DNA from: Anastatus disparis
Lineage: Eukaryota; Arthropoda; Insecta; Hymenoptera; Eupelmidae
Reading direction: 5' to 3'
Assembly (NCBI GenBank): GCA_017163975.1
Contig: JAFFSR010000306.1
Coordinates: forward strand, 660,001-724,000
Length of the DNA stretch: 64,000 nt
Position numbers and translations under genes: made by a program. The notes under the pieces were generated by a model. That model ran no database searches and was not told the DNA's origin. It saw only the letters and a program-made list of their open reading frames with translations. Shown piece by piece: positions 36,614 to 48,048 of this stretch (within the stretch, counting starts at the first letter, position 1; each line of letters begins with the position of its first letter).

Positions 36614-37717
36614 AACTTAAAAGTAAGTATTTCAAAACGAAATATGGAAGATAAACATGTATCGTTTTATTCCTTAAATATCACGAATCAAAATATTAAT
36701 CATTAGTAATTTGAAAGTGTTATATATTATGTAAATAATTCTATATTTAATAATTTTTAATTTTAGTAACAGGAAAAGCCGCCCGAAAAGAGATAAATAA
36801 TTACATTTTCTGCGAAATATTGCCCTTGAATCGAGTAGGTGAAATATCAGTCTTAGTACCAATAAAAGACAGTAAGCATCGCAAATTTATGCTCTTACTT
36901 CATAATATAATAGTACCAACATTGGTCCCTAAAATTCAAGCTATAGTACTTATTGAAATTATATCGCCACTCTTTTTTTCAATATCTTAGTACATAAATG
37001 AGATATACTTAATTTAGAACCTACTTTAACAATACTTTCCTTTCTCCGTGTAGTTGTTAGTCCTAGTAAACGTCAAATACTGTTTTCGATTATTTCATGG
37101 TTCGTTATTGAAACACGTGATTGAAAAGAATGAATTCCTATTATATTTTTTTATTGATTCTAATGCAATTTAGTAGAACAAATTCTTAATTCATCATGGT
37201 ATGATTTGTATTTAAACAATTTTTATGCGCATTGTAACTTTAATTATTCTTTTTTATAAAAATATAAAAATTTAATTTAGTACAAAACTACAATATCAAA
37301 ATTCATAAGTTTCGGCAATTCTTTTTTATTTTAAAATTGGCTAATTTATACATAATAATATCTTATATGAAAAATTCAACCGAGCGACGTTAGGAGCGAG
37401 GTATTTTTTGCTAGTATTTAATTATTAAGTAGAATTTTTAATTATAAATTCATTGAATATATCTTAATGTTTTAGATTTTCATTCTTACCTTACGAGGGA
37501 AGTAGGAAAAGAAGAAAATTTATTTATTTAAGTAATTTTTATTCCGTAACTAATAGTGAATTCAATATTTTAGCTATACGTAATTTTTTTGTTATCAAGT
37601 GTAAAAAAATTCTATTAATAACTAATTAATTTATTAATGTTATTAATATCTACAATAAATAAACGTTATTTCACCTATTGCGCTAATCTATCATCAGGAA
37701 TTGCTTTTTATCATACA
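36614..37717. other. AT-rich DNA without genes
   Basis: No ORF of note. A second copy of the AAATTCAACCGAGCGACG... motif lies at about 37375-37400. The hAT target duplication ATCATACA occupies the last 8 bases. Confidence 0.5.
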
Positions 37718-40295
37718 CAAGGTAGAAAACTATTGAAAGGACAAAAGCGGGACGGATGTAAACTTACTTCTCGTGACTTTTTTTTTTTTAGAAAAGGAAA
37801 AGGGTCGATTTTGATTAAAAAAATTTATTAACCCATTTACAATATAATATTGATAGAGTTATGCATTTTTTTGTTTGAAGTCATACTTTTCTGCTCCATG
37901 AATTTTTTTTAACAGCTCGGGGTTTGTTTGTAGCAAAGCACTGAATTCGGAACATGTTCCTATGTTATACTTTATCTCCAACATTGCACCCACCGCATCA
38001 GTTTTTAAAGTTGATTTTTCAGCTGTTCATAGCGCATTCATTAGTGAAAATACTCTTTCTGTCGGTGCGTTTGTACCCGGAATCGATAGTACATACTGTA
38101 CTATCAAACGACAATTATTAATAGGTGATCAAACTTCTTTGAAATGCTTAAATACATTAACCCATCTCTCAGAAGTTGTGCAATTATTATTGGTCCATGC
38201 ATTTAAATTTGCTTCTACATGAATCGATAGTCTGTATATTCCATCGAAAAATTCGTTTTCATTAATTTCTTTTTTTGTTTTTTCAATGAAATATAAGACA
38301 CTAGCTTCAACGTCAATCCACTGTATAGGTGTTCTATTTAAATTTGTCTAGTCAATCTTCTTAAAATCGGAGTATTGTGTGGAATATTTTTCTAAATAAT
38401 CTACAAAATTTTTATATAAGTTCCTTGCGTGACTTTTAAAATAATTTTCATTAATTTGTCCTTTATTTGTAAGATTAATTAAATCATTTCGAATCATAAG
38501 TGGTATGTACTCTTGAGATAAGCGATTATCAAATTTTTCTTTTAAATCTAAAACCATTCCACCGTTTTCAGAAAAATTTAAAGTGTCACTTTGCATAAGT
38601 TGTACAGTACTATGAAATAAAGATGATTGGTGGTGTACGAATTTCAAACAAAGTTCTGAACACGGATTAGAAAAAAAATTCTGTAAAACGATTGGTGTCT
38701 TTTCTTGGGATAAAAAATAAGATTTTAATGGATTAAACATTAAGAGAATCCGCTCTACTGCTGAAAGAAGTGCAAGCCAGCGAGTTTTACTGTAACCTAA
38801 AACTTTCTTATAAACTTCGTTGGCTTCATCGCAGAATTTTTTTAATTCATTCGTTCTTACAGTATATATATAAAAATATGAATAAATTTTTACAATAACA
38901 GTTTCAATATCTATAGGTAGTAAGTCACAAGCTGTTTGAATTGCATTATGAATTATGTGTGCACACACCCTACACCTATAATACTTTTTTTTGAACTTTC
39001 TTGAAGTTTCTAATAAACGTTTTGACGGCCTTGTCGTTGTACACCCCCGAAATTTGTATTTACGTTATCACCGCACAAAGCAACAACTTTCTCTTGAAGA
39101 TTATTATTTTCAAGTACACACATTAAATTTTGTTGTATAATATCAGCAGTTTCACCCGGAAAATCGTTAAAATTAAAAATTTTTACTTCGACTCTAAGTT
39201 CAGGATGAAAATAAATAAGGTTGAAAAAATTTTAATCTCTTTGTGATTCGATGCATCAGTGTACACACTAACAAATGGTACTATTTCAATTTCAGATCTT
39301 ACAACAGATCGAGAAAACGGTGCAATAACATTTTTAACAATCGCTTCTGTTTTCGTTTTACCGCATGAAAATTTTTGGTTGAAATTGCTTTGAATCAATT
39401 TGGATGTACATTCCACTGAAGTAAAACTTTGGTTATGGTTAACCGTATGAAATGCCGATACTCCTTCAGACTTAGCAAGCTCACTTTCTTTGGTATTAAA
39501 AGTCTCTGAACGTAAATATTTTGATAAAGAATTACTTGAAGCAGCTTTTACTGCATTATCGTGTCTGTCACTTTTCATATGACGATTAATATCATTTTTG
39601 CCACCATGCATAATTGAAAAATTTCCTCCGCACGTATTGCAATGCACATCTCCTTCTTTTTGTCCTTTGTGCAAGAAAGGAAATTCTCTTTGCAAATCAG
39701 AATTTAATTTGCACTCACGCTTTGATTTTCTACTTCCAGATGCCATTATCTTTATTATTGTTAAGTAACTCAATCAAAACTATTGATTTACATAAGAGTA
39801 TCCGCCTAAAGATAAGAATAACCAAAATAAATATAGAAAAAAATTGAAAAAAAAGAGTAATTTTTCTTTTCGTTACCTAAGTTTTTGGAATTTTCAAGTT
39901 TATATACAGTATTTTGTAAATACAGTAACTTATACTTCGATCTTGTCAAAATAAGCAGCTTGATACCAGTACTAACGAGTCAAGTTTATTCATTTTCGTA
40001 TAGCAGACAACCAGAATTGACCTTTAAGTTGAGAAGAACTGATACTATTTGACGCGTCAATATTAGTCATAAAATGCGTCACAGTATAAGCGACTTACTT
40101 ATACGCGCGTAATATGAATTTCAGAGGTCATATTCAACAATAAATGTTTTATTTTTATTTCACAAGAATATTTTTTTTTTAAAGTTATGGTGAATGCGGG
40201 ACATGCGGGACACCACCTTAATTTTGCGGGACATTTTACGGGACAAATTTTAAAGCGGAATACGATCTACTAATGCGGGACGGTTGGCTACCTTG
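37718..40295 (-). mobile_element. hAT DNA transposon, full length with 8-bp TSD
   Basis: The ends CAAGGTAG (37718-37725) and CTACCTTG (40288-40295) are inverted, flanked by an identical 8-bp duplication ATCATACA (37710-37717 and 40296-40303), the hallmark length for hAT. Subterminal GCGGGAC/GTCCCGC motifs recur near both ends (37747; 40193-40281). The 2578-bp interior holds a broken minus-strand transposase. It is structurally intact at its ends but coding-defective. Confidence 0.9.
37859..39773 (-). pseudogene. hAT transposase, broken
   Basis: The N-terminal frame 39773-39183 has a BED/C2H2-like zinc finger (CNTCGGNF...INRHMKSDRH, about residues 44-72). The middle frame 38968-38348 has the helical part containing TRWLALLSAVERI. 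The C-terminal frame to the stop at 37859-37861 contains the hAT dimerisation hallmark (LSIPGTNAPTERVFSLMNA), interrupted by TGA at 38027-38029. At least three breaks (about 39180-38970, 38346 and 38027) inactivate it. It would have cut and pasted the element through the CAAGGTAG ends. Confidence 0.85.
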
Positions 40296-40303
40296 ATCAT
40301 ACA

Positions 40304-40547
40304 GTATTTTAATTTTTAATCTATTTGATTTTGGCAAAGAATATATTTAGATATATATTTGTTCTCGTTAACTAATATTAAACGCTCAGTCAGTTAAATT
40401 ATTGAGTTATTAAACATTGCTCATGCACAAATAATTCATATAAGTCTTCTTAATTACTTTATTAATATTATGTCCTAACGAATATAGACGCTCATAGAAG
40501 CGCCCTTCTAAGTTAAATAGAAGCGGGATTTTTGGGACATTTTAACG

Positions 40548-40591
<44 letters not shown>

Positions 40592-40735
40592 TATATATAT
40601 TTATATCTATATCTAGCTATATAAATACATAGTATTTTGTTTACTAATCACCTAACCTTTGTGCGCTTATAGATAGTCCTATATTCTTTCATGTGGACCC
40701 ACGATGGCTGTTTGTATTAGAATCCATAGTTAATA
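40304..40735. other. AT-rich spacer with a short TA/TG microsatellite
   Basis: Contains an AT repeat at about 40551-40600. Nothing else recognised. Confidence 0.5.
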
Positions 40736-40905
40736 CACTGTAAAAAATTTTGTGTAATTCGTCAAATTTTTGTAATTTAAAATTTTTGTGTACTTTTAAA
40801 ATCAACACAAAAATTTTTGTAGAATGAACACACGGAGTTTGTTATTTTTACAAACATGTGTGTACTTAGTTATTCAAATAATCTCATACTTTTAATAATT
40901 ATATT

Positions 40906-41264
40906 GGCATTACAACTCGCGCCTTTTGCTAACTAAAAAATGGCTGCTCAATGTAGGAAAAATATGCAGAAACCTATGGAGAATATTAAATTTTAATTGA
41001 TTATTTAACTTATTATTTTAAAAAATGCAATCGTAAATGACTATAATATGCACATTTGTTAGTTGTACCATTTTAAATCGGGTTTTCATCAATCGGATTT
41101 TTAATTAGTAAAATAATCAACTAAAACTAAATATTCTCCATAGGTTTCTGCATATTTATCCTATATCAAACGGCCATGTTGTTTACATATATATATTATA
41201 TATATATATATATAGATATAAACAAATGTATTTTTAGTTAGTAGAAGACGCGAGTTGTAATGCC
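40906..41264. repeat. Palindromic repeat
   Basis: GGCATTACAACTCGCG at the left is inverted as CGCGAGTTGTAATGCC at the right. Further inside, GCAGAAACCTATGGAGAATATT is inverted as AATATTCTCCATAGGTTTCTGC. Arms are about 130-150 bp. A TA microsatellite interrupts the right arm near 41188-41216. No ORF. Confidence 0.8.
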
Positions 41265-41344
41265 AATATCAGCATTATTATTATTTTATGCAATAAAAAT
41301 GCCTTAAATGCAAGATAAATTTTAGTTTGTAAATATTAATTTCT

Positions 41345-41725
41345 GCTAACATGACATTTGGATCATGAATTTTCTTCTAACTTTGAGATATTTTTTTTTA
41401 TATAAAATTATGAAAAAAGCCTTATTGCTAAGGTACAACTCTCGATTTTTGCCAAATTATCAGCAGTTCCCTATTAAAAAAAAATGACATGAGATCTCAT
41501 ATGAGAATTCACATGAGATCTCACGTGATAAAATAAAAACCTAGAATAATTTCTTTAAACAAAGTATAATTAAAAAAAGATACAAGTTTTTAAAAATTTA
41601 GATAAATCTGCTAATAATTTGACAAAAATCGAGAGTAGCACACCTTAGAAATGCTTTTTTCATAATTTTATATAAGAAAAAATATCTCAAAGTTAAAAGA
41701 AAATCTGAGACTCAAATGTCATGAG
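41345..41725. repeat. Palindromic repeat
   Basis: The left arm (CATGACATTTGGATCATGAATTTTC, CTTTGAGATATTTTTT, AAAAAAGC, CTCGATTTTTG) pairs with the complement of the right arm up to about 41725. The centre near 41500 has a smaller ACATGAGATCTCA palindrome. No ORF. Confidence 0.8.
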
Positions 41726-41880
41726 CTCCTTTTGTAACTCCAAAAATTTGTGAAATTTTTTTTCTTCTTTAACGTCGCTAAATTTATGCTATTTGTGATG
41801 TTAATCAGCAACAGAGGAGCTCGTTAGTGTGTTTGTGAACAAAGCACATGTGACGTACAGTGGTGCTTCTATCAATCGGT

Positions 41881-41955
41881 TGCCAAGAGCGGGATTCGAA
41901 CTCAGAACCCCGAGATTACGAATCCAACGCTTTACTGACTGAGCTACTAACCGGC
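41881..41955 (-). tRNA. tRNA-like sequence (pseudo-tRNA or SINE head)
   Basis: On the minus strand the 75 bp read like a tRNA: TAGCTCAGTCAGTAAAGCG fits the D-arm/box A, and GAGTTCGAATCCC fits the T-arm/box B. The anticodon loop TTCGTAA would give CGT (Thr). The acceptor stem pairs poorly (5' GCCGGTT against 3' TTGGCA) and the anticodon stem has a mismatch, so a decayed tRNA or tRNA-derived SINE is more likely than a working gene. It sits among repeats. Confidence 0.5.
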
Positions 41956-42411
41956 TCTATTCTTATAATGTACTCATATTAAAAAATGATCGGCTCTTTT
42001 CGTAATCATTCGTTTATGTTCGCCTTTGAACGATAATGCAATATTATCAAATGAGATTAGTTTGTTTATGATTTTATTGATCCACGCCAACATCCATCAT
42101 TTTATCCTTTTTCTTATATTTCTTTATCTCTCTCTCTCTTTCAAATATATTAACAGAAAGAAATACGAGAAAGTCATTATTGGATATCTAATCATTATTT
42201 CAATCATTATATTTTAACACAAATAAATTTGTAAAATTTTCAAATTTTATTATTCAAAATTTTGTATTATTCATGAATTTTTATGTTAAAATTTTAACTT
42301 CGAAAATTACACAAAAAAAATTTGTAAATTTTAACACAAAATAATTTGTGTTTCATCTGTAACACTTATGTGTGTTAAAATTACAAATTTTTTTCCACTG
42401 TGTACTCTTAT

Positions 42412-42412
42412 A

Positions 42413-42497
<85 letters not shown>
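42412..42497. repeat. (TA)n microsatellite
   Basis: About 85 bp of TA directly left of the GGCCCGAATTC MITE. The poly-Tyr/Ile ORF across it is spurious. Confidence 0.95.
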
Positions 42498-42499
<2 letters not shown>

Positions 42500-42502
42500 T
42501 TC

Positions 42503-42755
42503 AGGCCCGAATTCATAGTCGTGTCTTGAGCATAAAGTACTGACAACTTAACTATCGTTACTTGAGTATCAGCTGTTACTTCAATTAAGTGCTACATGAA
42601 GAGGTTATCGCAGTTAGTTAAAAAACGAAATCACACAGATAAGATACTCGTCGGTAAAGATGTAACACTCAATTAAAGTAACAGCTGATACTCAAGTAAC
42701 GATACTTAAGTTTTAAGTGATATTTAATACTTAAGACTCTTATGAATTCGGGCCT
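42503..42755. mobile_element. Palindromic MITE with AGGCCCGAATTCATA ends
   Basis: 253 bp. AGGCCCGAATTCATAG at the left and the complement of CTTATGAATTCGGGCCT at the right. Inner arms also pair (GTTACTTGAGTATCAGCTGTTAC and its complement). No coding capacity. Target duplication not resolved. Confidence 0.8.
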
Positions 42756-42759
42756 TACT

Positions 42760-43630
42760 GTGATGTATACTGTTTGCAATACTTATTATAATCTTATTTT
42801 TATATTCAATTTGTTTATATTCTTTATAATTTGTACAATATAATGTACAGCTATAAATAACTATCCATCTATTATCTACCTATTTTTCTCTTTTTTATGT
42901 ATTATAAAGGCAGCTTAGAATAGAGGGAATTAGCATTTTGCATTAAAAAATGTGTTATATCCGTCAGATGGAATACGAAAAAATAAAAGACCGGTATTTT
43001 TTTGTTTTTCAAAATAAGATGAATTGCAAAAGTTACAGCCGATATAAGTTATTACAATTTTGATATATATAGATATAGCGCTATGATGAATGATGTCACG
43101 ATTGCTATTGGCAAAATGACAATCGTGACGTCACACCAATTTCAACTGTCTCTATCTCTTCAAGTTTTCATTTTCATGAAAAAAGAAAAAATACGTGTCC
43201 TTTATTTTTTCATTTTCTTAATAACGGATGTAATGAATTTAAAAAAAAAATTTCGTGCAACATCCCAATTGTGTCTATCCTTCTTTGTTTACCAGTTACA
43301 ACCAGAATTAGGTTTCTTTTTCTCTTTCTTTTTTATAGCACTGTTTGTTTTGATATAAGAAATTAGACTATATATTAAACATTTTATTATTAAAATTTGA
43401 CTTGGTTTATTTTTTGAATTATTAATCGTAATGTATCATCATAATAAAGGTACATAAATAGTTTATTTTAATAATTTATCATCAGTGGGCCGGAGAAGGA
43501 CAGAGCATATTCAGTCGTAAGCAGTAGATGATTCAACACGATAATTTCAATTTAGTGATTTTTCATCAATACTGAATTATCACAACGGGAAAGTGGGGTG
43601 TACTTTTCGTCAGGAATGATGAAAAATCGT
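42760..43630. other. AT-rich DNA; small hairpin only
   Basis: A short inverted pair GATGTCACGATTG / CAATCGTGACGTC lies at 43093-43131. The 91-codon ORF at 43083-43358 is hydrophobic and low complexity, with no family resemblance, and I do not call it a gene. Confidence 0.5.
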
Positions 43631-43750
43631 ATATTGACCTTAGGAGAAAAGTGGAATATCAATCACTCACGTATTTGCCGCTCTAGCTTCGCTCGAGCAG
43701 CAATCCATAGGCAAGCATTTAATAGTCAACTTTTCTCCCTAGGTTAATAA
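43631..43750. repeat. Short hairpin repeat
   Basis: TATTGACCTTAGGAGAAAAGT is inverted as ACTTTTCTCCCTAGGTTAATA-type sequence (with small changes) around a GC-richer centre CGCTCTAGCTTCGCTCGAGCAG. About 120 bp, noncoding. Confidence 0.6.
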
Positions 43751-45110
43751 TATACTATTTATTTATTGCAGAGAATTATGGGTCTCTCATTCTGACGTGC
43801 AAAAATATGCGTGAAGTTTACAGAAAAGATGCACCTTAATCAAAACATTTCCTGATAGCAGATCAAATCACTGTTTTATTTCATGTGATGGAGAGTCCAT
43901 GAAAATGAAAGTCACCCCTTATGACAACGTTGAAAAAGTTATTCAATTGCAACTATATGAAAACTTTATAATAATTAAAAAAAATTATATTTTTTTTTCA
44001 TATAAATAGTATATAATAAAATTGATGAATAATTCTTAAAGTTGCACTAAATTATTATGTAAGGAATCGGAAAATAATGCTTTCACAGATTTCAAAAGCA
44101 ATTCCTAATAATTGACTAACGCAATAGATAAAATAACGTTTACTTCTTGAAATAATGTTTACGGTATAAAACTAAAAATGTAGTAGTTTTAAGAATATAG
44201 GTCAAAATAAAAAAAATGCTTTTACATATTCGATACTTAGAAATTTAAAAAAATTTTAAATGGTTGTAGCTCTGCTTCAATGATACCTACAGACTTTTAA
44301 TAGGGTTTAAATTTAGGATTTTCATATTAATTTCGATTTTTCGTAATATACGGAAGGTTTTGTATCACCAAATTGGATCAGTTTAAGTTAGAAGTAGTGA
44401 GTGTATTACCTTATTTAAAATGAAGAATACTGCATAGTCGATAATCTAGATAAGGGTGTCAAAGGTCCGGACTAACAAATTTTCCTTAAGGGTATTGTTG
44501 TATATGCATATAACTATTTTCAAAAAAAATTTTTGTGAAAATTTGAGTTAGTAGAAAAAAGTTATAGATCCTCAAAAATGGCAAAAATCGCGATTTTTAC
44601 AAATTGTTTATTTTTTAAATAATTATATCTTGGCTCCCCTTGCGCCAATTTTAATTTCACAGGGTTCATTTAAAATTTAAAATGAAACTTATGAAAAGTG
44701 TTTTTTATCATTTGTTTGGTTTTAGCAGCGATTTAAAGATGGTCAAATTTTTTAAAATTCCTCTTGTTGAAATTTGGTTGTCATGATTGGAGATTAATAT
44801 TTAAAAATATGAAAGAATAATAAAATATACAAGACATAATAACTAAAAAAAAATGAAAATTGATAAATTAAAATCCGTTAACAGGGAGTCGAGATATAAG
44901 TTCTCAAAAAGGGGAAAAAATGGACCATTTTTTGACATTAAAGGGATCATAGGCTACTAGAATGTTGAAGTTTTTACCATAACGTTTTTTTATAAGACAC
45001 AACAATATACTATAATTTGGTGAAAATCCCAGGACCCCACCTAACGAAATTCGGCGAAAAATATTGGAATTACTCATATATGTATATATTTATATATTCA
45101 TACATTTTTT
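43751..45110. other. AT-rich DNA without recognised features
   Basis: Nothing supported: no ORF above background, and no paired repeats noticed. Confidence 0.5.
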
Positions 45111-45118
45111 TTAAATAT

Positions 45119-45275
45119 ATGTCAGCATAAGTGACGATTCATAATTGAAAATGTCAGCATAAGTGTCACTTCACTAAAGAAATAATTTGTCTTTATGCGG
45201 ACGTCAAAATAAGTCCGCCGATGTCTGCATAAGTTCTCATTGATGCGAGATTTTGTCTGCATAATACTTCATTCG
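45119..45275. repeat. Irregular GTCWGCATAAGT repeats
   Basis: GTCAGCATAAGTG occurs twice (about 45121 and 45153), with GTCTGCATAA(G/T) at about 45226 and 45264 and one inverted-looking TTATGCGGACGTC near 45204. Loose cluster of unknown origin. Confidence 0.45.
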
Positions 45276-45469
45276 TATTTTTATATTCATCCATATACAT
45301 ATACATATTATATAATCAAAAAAGAAAAACAGTTTTGTAGAAAATTTCAAACTATAAAAAATATGCGATAATCCGAACTTTTTCTAATCAGAAATTTCAT
45401 CATTTTATTAAAAAATTATACATCAGTAATAGGGACAATGTTGCTTCCACGCCATTCACCATATAAGAT

Positions 45470-45795
45470 TATAATTCCTACCTTGCAGACACTGCAAAAT
45501 CACCATAACTTTTAATTCATACAATACCAACACCCCAAACTATATAATTTTCAATTCCTGCGTTATCGACACCGCTAATTAACCCAACCCTCCTAAAGCA
45601 TATACCTTTTAATTCCTACCTTACCATCAAATTAACCCCAAAAGTTCAGACCATATAAAATTTAAACCTTAAAATTTTTACCTTACCATCAAAATAACCC
45701 CAAAACCTCAGAAAATATAACTTTTAATTTCTACCTTATCAACATCACTCATTACTCCAACCGTGCGTAGCATATACCTTTGAATTCCTTACCAT
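45470..45795. repeat. Degenerate minisatellite, about 55-80 bp period
   Basis: About six recurrences of AATTCCTACCTTA-like cores followed by (T/A)CACC/AACCCC and CATATA..CTTTTAATT. The strand is unusually poor in G. Period length is irregular. Confidence 0.5.
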
Positions 45796-46139
45796 GAAAC
45801 TTAATTTTCAAATTACCTTTAGTAAATTTTTATGGTGACCTAAGCTTACTTATTTTACATCTCTTAGTAATCAATATTTATTGGATAGAAACTTTGACCA
45901 AGTGGTTTAGCAAGATTGGTATTATATTGGAAGATTTATCAATTCATTTTGAATTTTCAGAATTTTCATTTTTTAAATTAAAATATAAATGATGCTTTTC
46001 TTAAGATTGTCAACAAATTTTAATTTACATTGATTAAGCTTTTTATGAATTTCGGTATAACCAATATTGACAAATTAATTTACACAAAACATTGTTAATT
46101 CTATTTAATTATTATTTTTTTAAAAATGAACTTAACTTA
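45796..46139. other. AT-rich spacer
   Basis: No feature seen. Confidence 0.5.
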
Positions 46140-46640
46140 AAATACTTAACTTAGATTAGCTGGCTGCTCCTGTCTTTCTCCGCTGGATGGCAGTGACATT
46201 GGCACTTTATCCGCGAGTTTAAATGAATCAACAAAAAGAATAACAAAAAGAAACCGTGACGCGCTATACTAAACTCTTAAAATGTTCTTATTGCCGGCGC
46301 CGGCCAAGTACGCTGAGTTAGGCCACTCCATCCTCGCCCCGCTCCTTCATTCTCTCTCTTGCTCTCATGACTTAGTCGTCTATCCTGATTTCGCCTGGCG
46401 GTGGTAATTGCTCTTGGCAACTGCTGCTTGCAAGGGCTGGCGGCGTTCTACCCTCGAGGTCCGCGAGCTTCAATGAGATAACTTACTTCGCTCCGACTTT
46501 AAACTAGAAGTAGGAGAGAAACAAGAACTCTCATTGGCTAGTTTTATCGTGATCATGCATGATGTACAGTGTTTGAAGCTGCACGTATGCATATTCAAGG
46601 TTCAACGACTTACCTGAATTGGCAGTTTTACCTCTCAGAA
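46140..46640. other. GC-richer island of unknown origin
   Basis: About 500 bp clearly less AT-rich than its surroundings, with a 12-bp perfect palindrome GCCGGCGCCGGC at about 46294-46305 and CTCGAGG/CCGCGAG motifs. No ORF of 60 codons occurs on either strand. It lies upstream, in minus-strand sense, of nothing recognised. It could be a host promoter/noncoding exon or a GC-rich element end. Confidence 0.4.
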
Positions 46641-47278
46641 AATGCCACTTAATATTTTCTTATTGAGCTTATTTTCTGAGAAACGAAATAGGAAAGAATT
46701 AAAATAATGCTCGCGAACATTATTCGATTTGCGATCTAAATTGAATAATGTAAAAAAAAAAATTTAATTTTTATATAAGAATTTTTTAATGAATTTTAAA
46801 ATTTTAAAAACGAAAAATTTATCACTTAACACACATCTTACCGATCCCACGTCTTCATGCGTGCGTGCATCCTACATCCCGCATCCCGATGCCCGAGAAA
46901 AGGTTGATATCACGCAAGTTATGAGGGTAATTTTTTAATGATAATGCACTATATTATACACAGTAGATAAGACTATACTATTCACTTTTATAACAAATAA
47001 TAATAGTTATATAATAAATATAAAAATGTTAAAACTAAATATTTTTTATAATATGTAAAGGAAGGGAGATAAGAAAGGAGTATAAAGTAAAACAAATGAG
47101 AAGTTTTAAATAAGTTCAATTCTATTTATTTTTGATAATAATTACAAATTATATTATCAATAAAAATTAATAGAGCATCATAATTAACAGTGTCAAAATC
47201 TTCCTTTTCTAATCTCTTATATTCTCTAAATGTCCATACAGGCAACGCTATAACACTCTGCAACGCGCAGTTTCGCTT
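46641..47278. other. AT-rich spacer
   Basis: Nothing recognised. Confidence 0.5.
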
Positions 47279-47464
47279 CTATCCTTCACGATAATATGGA
47301 CATACTTTAGGCTGACAAAATCCTGGCGTTTGTAGTGACGGACAGTTAATTTTTTCCAAATCATATACATTATCTAAATGAGTTTGCAAATTTTTTTTCC
47401 TGAAGACTTTTCGCGTAGAAATACACTTGAAATAGTATATATCTAGTATCGCAGTAAAGTCCAT
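47279..47464 (-). pseudogene. Short Cys-containing ORF near the virus-like remnants
   Basis: 61 codons with spaced cysteines and histidine (CISTRK...HLDNVYDLEKINCPSLQTPGFCQPKVCPYY). It lies on the same strand as, and about 600 bp beyond, the capsid-like remnant. No family recognised. It may be a fragment of the same element or chance. Confidence 0.25.
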
Positions 47465-48048
47465 GGAAATTATGTCGTAACCAACTATTCGATTAAGCTG
47501 TTTGTCTCAATAATCGACTCCAAGGAGATTGAAACACACATAGTTTTGGTATTAAAGTACCTTCTACGTCTACTGCAGCAAGTTTCTTAATAATGATATT
47601 ATTGTCATAATTAAAGCCTTAGAAATCTACTATTATCCTCATAAATTGAGGTTTGCTGAAATGAAAAACAAAGTTTATTTTAAAAATAAATTCTCAAGCT
47701 TAAAAGAATAGAGCAGACATTATAGAACGCTTACCCAGTCTGATAATAAGCCATCACTGTATCACCCTGTATGTGCACACAATTCACAGATCAAACAAGA
47801 CATATGATTCTCATATAAAATTCTGTGCGCGCGCAATTCACGCATATTTTTCTCACACTTTTTTTTCACTTTTTTCAATTACATATTTTACGTTAATGCA
47901 TTTACACATGTTTTTTCACATTTAGAATTAAAGAATTGTAAGAGTAATGAATAGTTCTGAATAATGAAATAAAAATAATTATTTTAATAAATAATTTTTA
48001 TACATTTATTGAAAAAAAATATGTATGATAACGCTAATAAATATATAT
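47465..48048. other. AT-rich spacer
   Basis: No credible ORF. Confidence 0.5.

Larger units (their letters stand above)
40736..42402. mobile_element. Possible TIR element (CACTGT...) with TA duplication
   Basis: CACTGTAAAAAATTTTGTG at the left and the complement of CACAGTGGAAAAAAATTTG at the right are imperfect inverted ends, each next to TA. Low-complexity TTTGTG/ACACAAA sequence lies inside both ends. It encloses two smaller palindromes and a tRNA-like sequence, so it may be composite. Confidence 0.4.

Noticed and set aside
37395..37430. GCTAGT after a GGAGCGAGG word as a Helitron 3' end
   Set aside because: No G/C hairpin directly upstream and no helicase or 5' end nearby.
43083..43358. 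91-codon ORF as a membrane protein
   Set aside because: Phe/Lys-rich composition expected from AT-rich noncoding DNA; no supporting features.
45470..45795. Possible CRISPR-like regular repeat array
   Set aside because: Irregular degenerate minisatellite in eukaryotic DNA; no constant repeat/spacer pattern and no cas genes.
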